A stretch of 64,000 nt of DNA, from NCBI RefSeq assembly GCF_000208865.1, contig NC_018395.1:5132839-5196838 (forward strand), read 5' to 3'. Within the stretch, counting starts at the first letter, position 1. Every line of letters begins with the position of its first letter. The DNA comes from Neospora caninum Liverpool. Taxonomy: Eukaryota; Apicomplexa; Conoidasida; Eucoccidiorida; Sarcocystidae. Shown here piece by piece: positions 62,666-64,000 of the stretch. Made by a program: the position numbers and the translations under genes. Below the pieces are notes generated by a model. The model had not been told where the DNA came from. It saw only the letters and a list, made by a program, of their open reading frames with translations, and made no database searches.

Positions 62666-64000
62666 GAGGAGAGAACACGAGAGAGAGGGAGACGGCGAGA
62701 CTTTGTTTCTTTCCAGGAAAGAACGCGCGTCCAGCGCCAGGATCTTTCTGACGGGGCGGAAAAGGGAGAGGCGACGCAGACGACACAGACGGAAACGTTC
62801 TTCACGTTACCCCCGCTCGAATCTGAGTAGCTGAGAAACGCCCGAGCCAGCGAGGCATCTGCTTCATGCAACCCTGCGGGAACAGAGCCGCGAGTCGTCA
62901 CGGAATCGGCGAACCGCGCCACGCCAGTCGGTCACGCGGAGGCCTGTGAGACAAACGCGTTCGCATCGGCTTTGTCTAATCAGGGGGTGGTACATCGGAG
63001 CAAGTGGTCCTGATAAAAAACCAGCGTGATCGTCCACGAGTCGGTCCACGAGTCTAGGCACCAGGAAGAAAAACGGAGGCGGGGCTGGCCTAGAAAACGA
63101 GGCACACACAAGGGCATAGTACTTGAGCTGCCGCCGTCCCCGACCCGACGCTGAGACGTGTGCCGCACACGGAGACGTGAAGGGAAAAGCCTGCAGAAAA
63201 CGCAGTCCTCCGTGGCTGCAGAGAAAAAGTCGTTTTTCCTGAGACAGGAAAAAACGTTTGAAGGAAAAGCAAACCGAGCAAGACACAGACGGCGCTCTGG
63301 CTGAAAAACGGCGCTGACGAGGGAAACGGCTGACAGCCGCACGCGCTGCGCTCGGTTTTCGCGAAGCGTCGCTCCCAGCACCGCGAAAGACGGAAACGAC
63401 AAGGCAATCAGTCGTCAGGAAAGGGAGTCTTCTCTTAGAATTCGAGTTGTGAGCACATATTTTCTCTCGAAAAGGTGTAGTGCGGCAGAACCGGAAGCGA
63501 CCGTGTCGACATCGGAATCGACGCATGCAAGCGTTAAAAAAGCGATCGTGAGAACGGTCCCCCTAGGGAAAAAAAACGTCTTTGGGCTTTTCCGCGAACG
63601 GGAACACTCCTTGCTCTTCACGTCCGGGGTATGTGTGTTTCGGGCCTCTGGACTCAAAAGGCGAACCTAGCAGCCACCGTGTGTCTATCCGTCTCGGCGT
63701 GTGGTCACCTGAAGCCAGTTGCACTTTGCCTACGCGCGTCTGTCGCGGAGAGCTCTCTTTCCGTGTTCCGGATGACCGGTCTGTGCCTTCCACTTCCGAC
63801 TTTTTCAAGCCTCACCAGTTGAGACAGGACAAGGCAGAAGGCATAGGCGACGTGGTCCCCTCTTAAGAGTCCACAGGCAGGTAACTCATGTCGCTGGGAG
63901 CTAGAGAGAGGGGAAAAAGGGTTCCAATACGTGGGCACGCACGCAAACGCATTTCTTTCGAGGGCAGGAAGGTTTGATCGCGCCTCGAGTTTGCACGTGC
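62666..64000. other. Sec22 upstream region
   Basis: This 1.3 kb to the window edge should hold the Sec22 5' UTR and promoter. Short frames on both strands lack recognisable motifs. No gene is called. Confidence 0.5.

Overview
This is eukaryotic nuclear DNA, almost certainly from a coccidian apicomplexan of the Toxoplasma/Neospora/Hammondia group. The signs are intron-dense genes (up to 19 exons with phase-consistent GT-AG junctions), Ser/Pro/Arg-rich N-terminal extensions, many TGCATGC words, long (TA)n tracts in non-coding DNA, and apicomplexan-type RAP and Tas-like reductase proteins. I cannot decide the species from sequence alone. All gene models were assembled by hand from reading frames, splice signals and phase matching. 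No transcript or database evidence was available.

Layout. (1) 28-13,837 minus: a 19-exon, 1,813-residue RAP-domain protein with helical repeats and a mitochondrial-like presequence. (2) 17,037-20,171 minus: the U5 snRNP protein Dim1/TXNL4A, 142 residues in 6 exons. (3) 21,743-24,456 plus: a WCGPC thioredoxin with an N-terminal presequence, 182 residues in 5 exons, divergent from Dim1. (4) 25,905-25,988 minus: an intronless tRNA-Leu(CAA). (5) 27,123-40,182 plus: a Tas-like aldo/keto-reductase-fold protein that appears to have lost three of the four catalytic residues and carries a long Trp-rich C-terminal tail. The tail may instead be a separate gene starting at 37,360. (6) 42,562-56,920 minus: a very large UPF1/SMUBP2-type superfamily 1 helicase with low-complexity insertions and in-frame minisatellites. 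(7) 60,282-62,665 minus: the R-SNARE Sec22, 225 residues in 5 exons. Intergenic stretches of 1-3.4 kb show no further convincing gene, apart from one candidate exon near 21.4 kb.

The genes do not form one pathway. Spliceosome (Dim1), ER-Golgi trafficking (Sec22) and tRNA are housekeeping functions. The RAP protein and thioredoxin have presequences typical of organelle import, the reductase-fold protein has an internal one, and the helicase N-terminus is compatible with import. The two most interesting items are the degenerate aldo/keto reductase, which looks like a pseudoenzyme, and the RAP protein, a candidate mitochondrial RNA factor in a lineage with fragmented mitochondrial rRNA.
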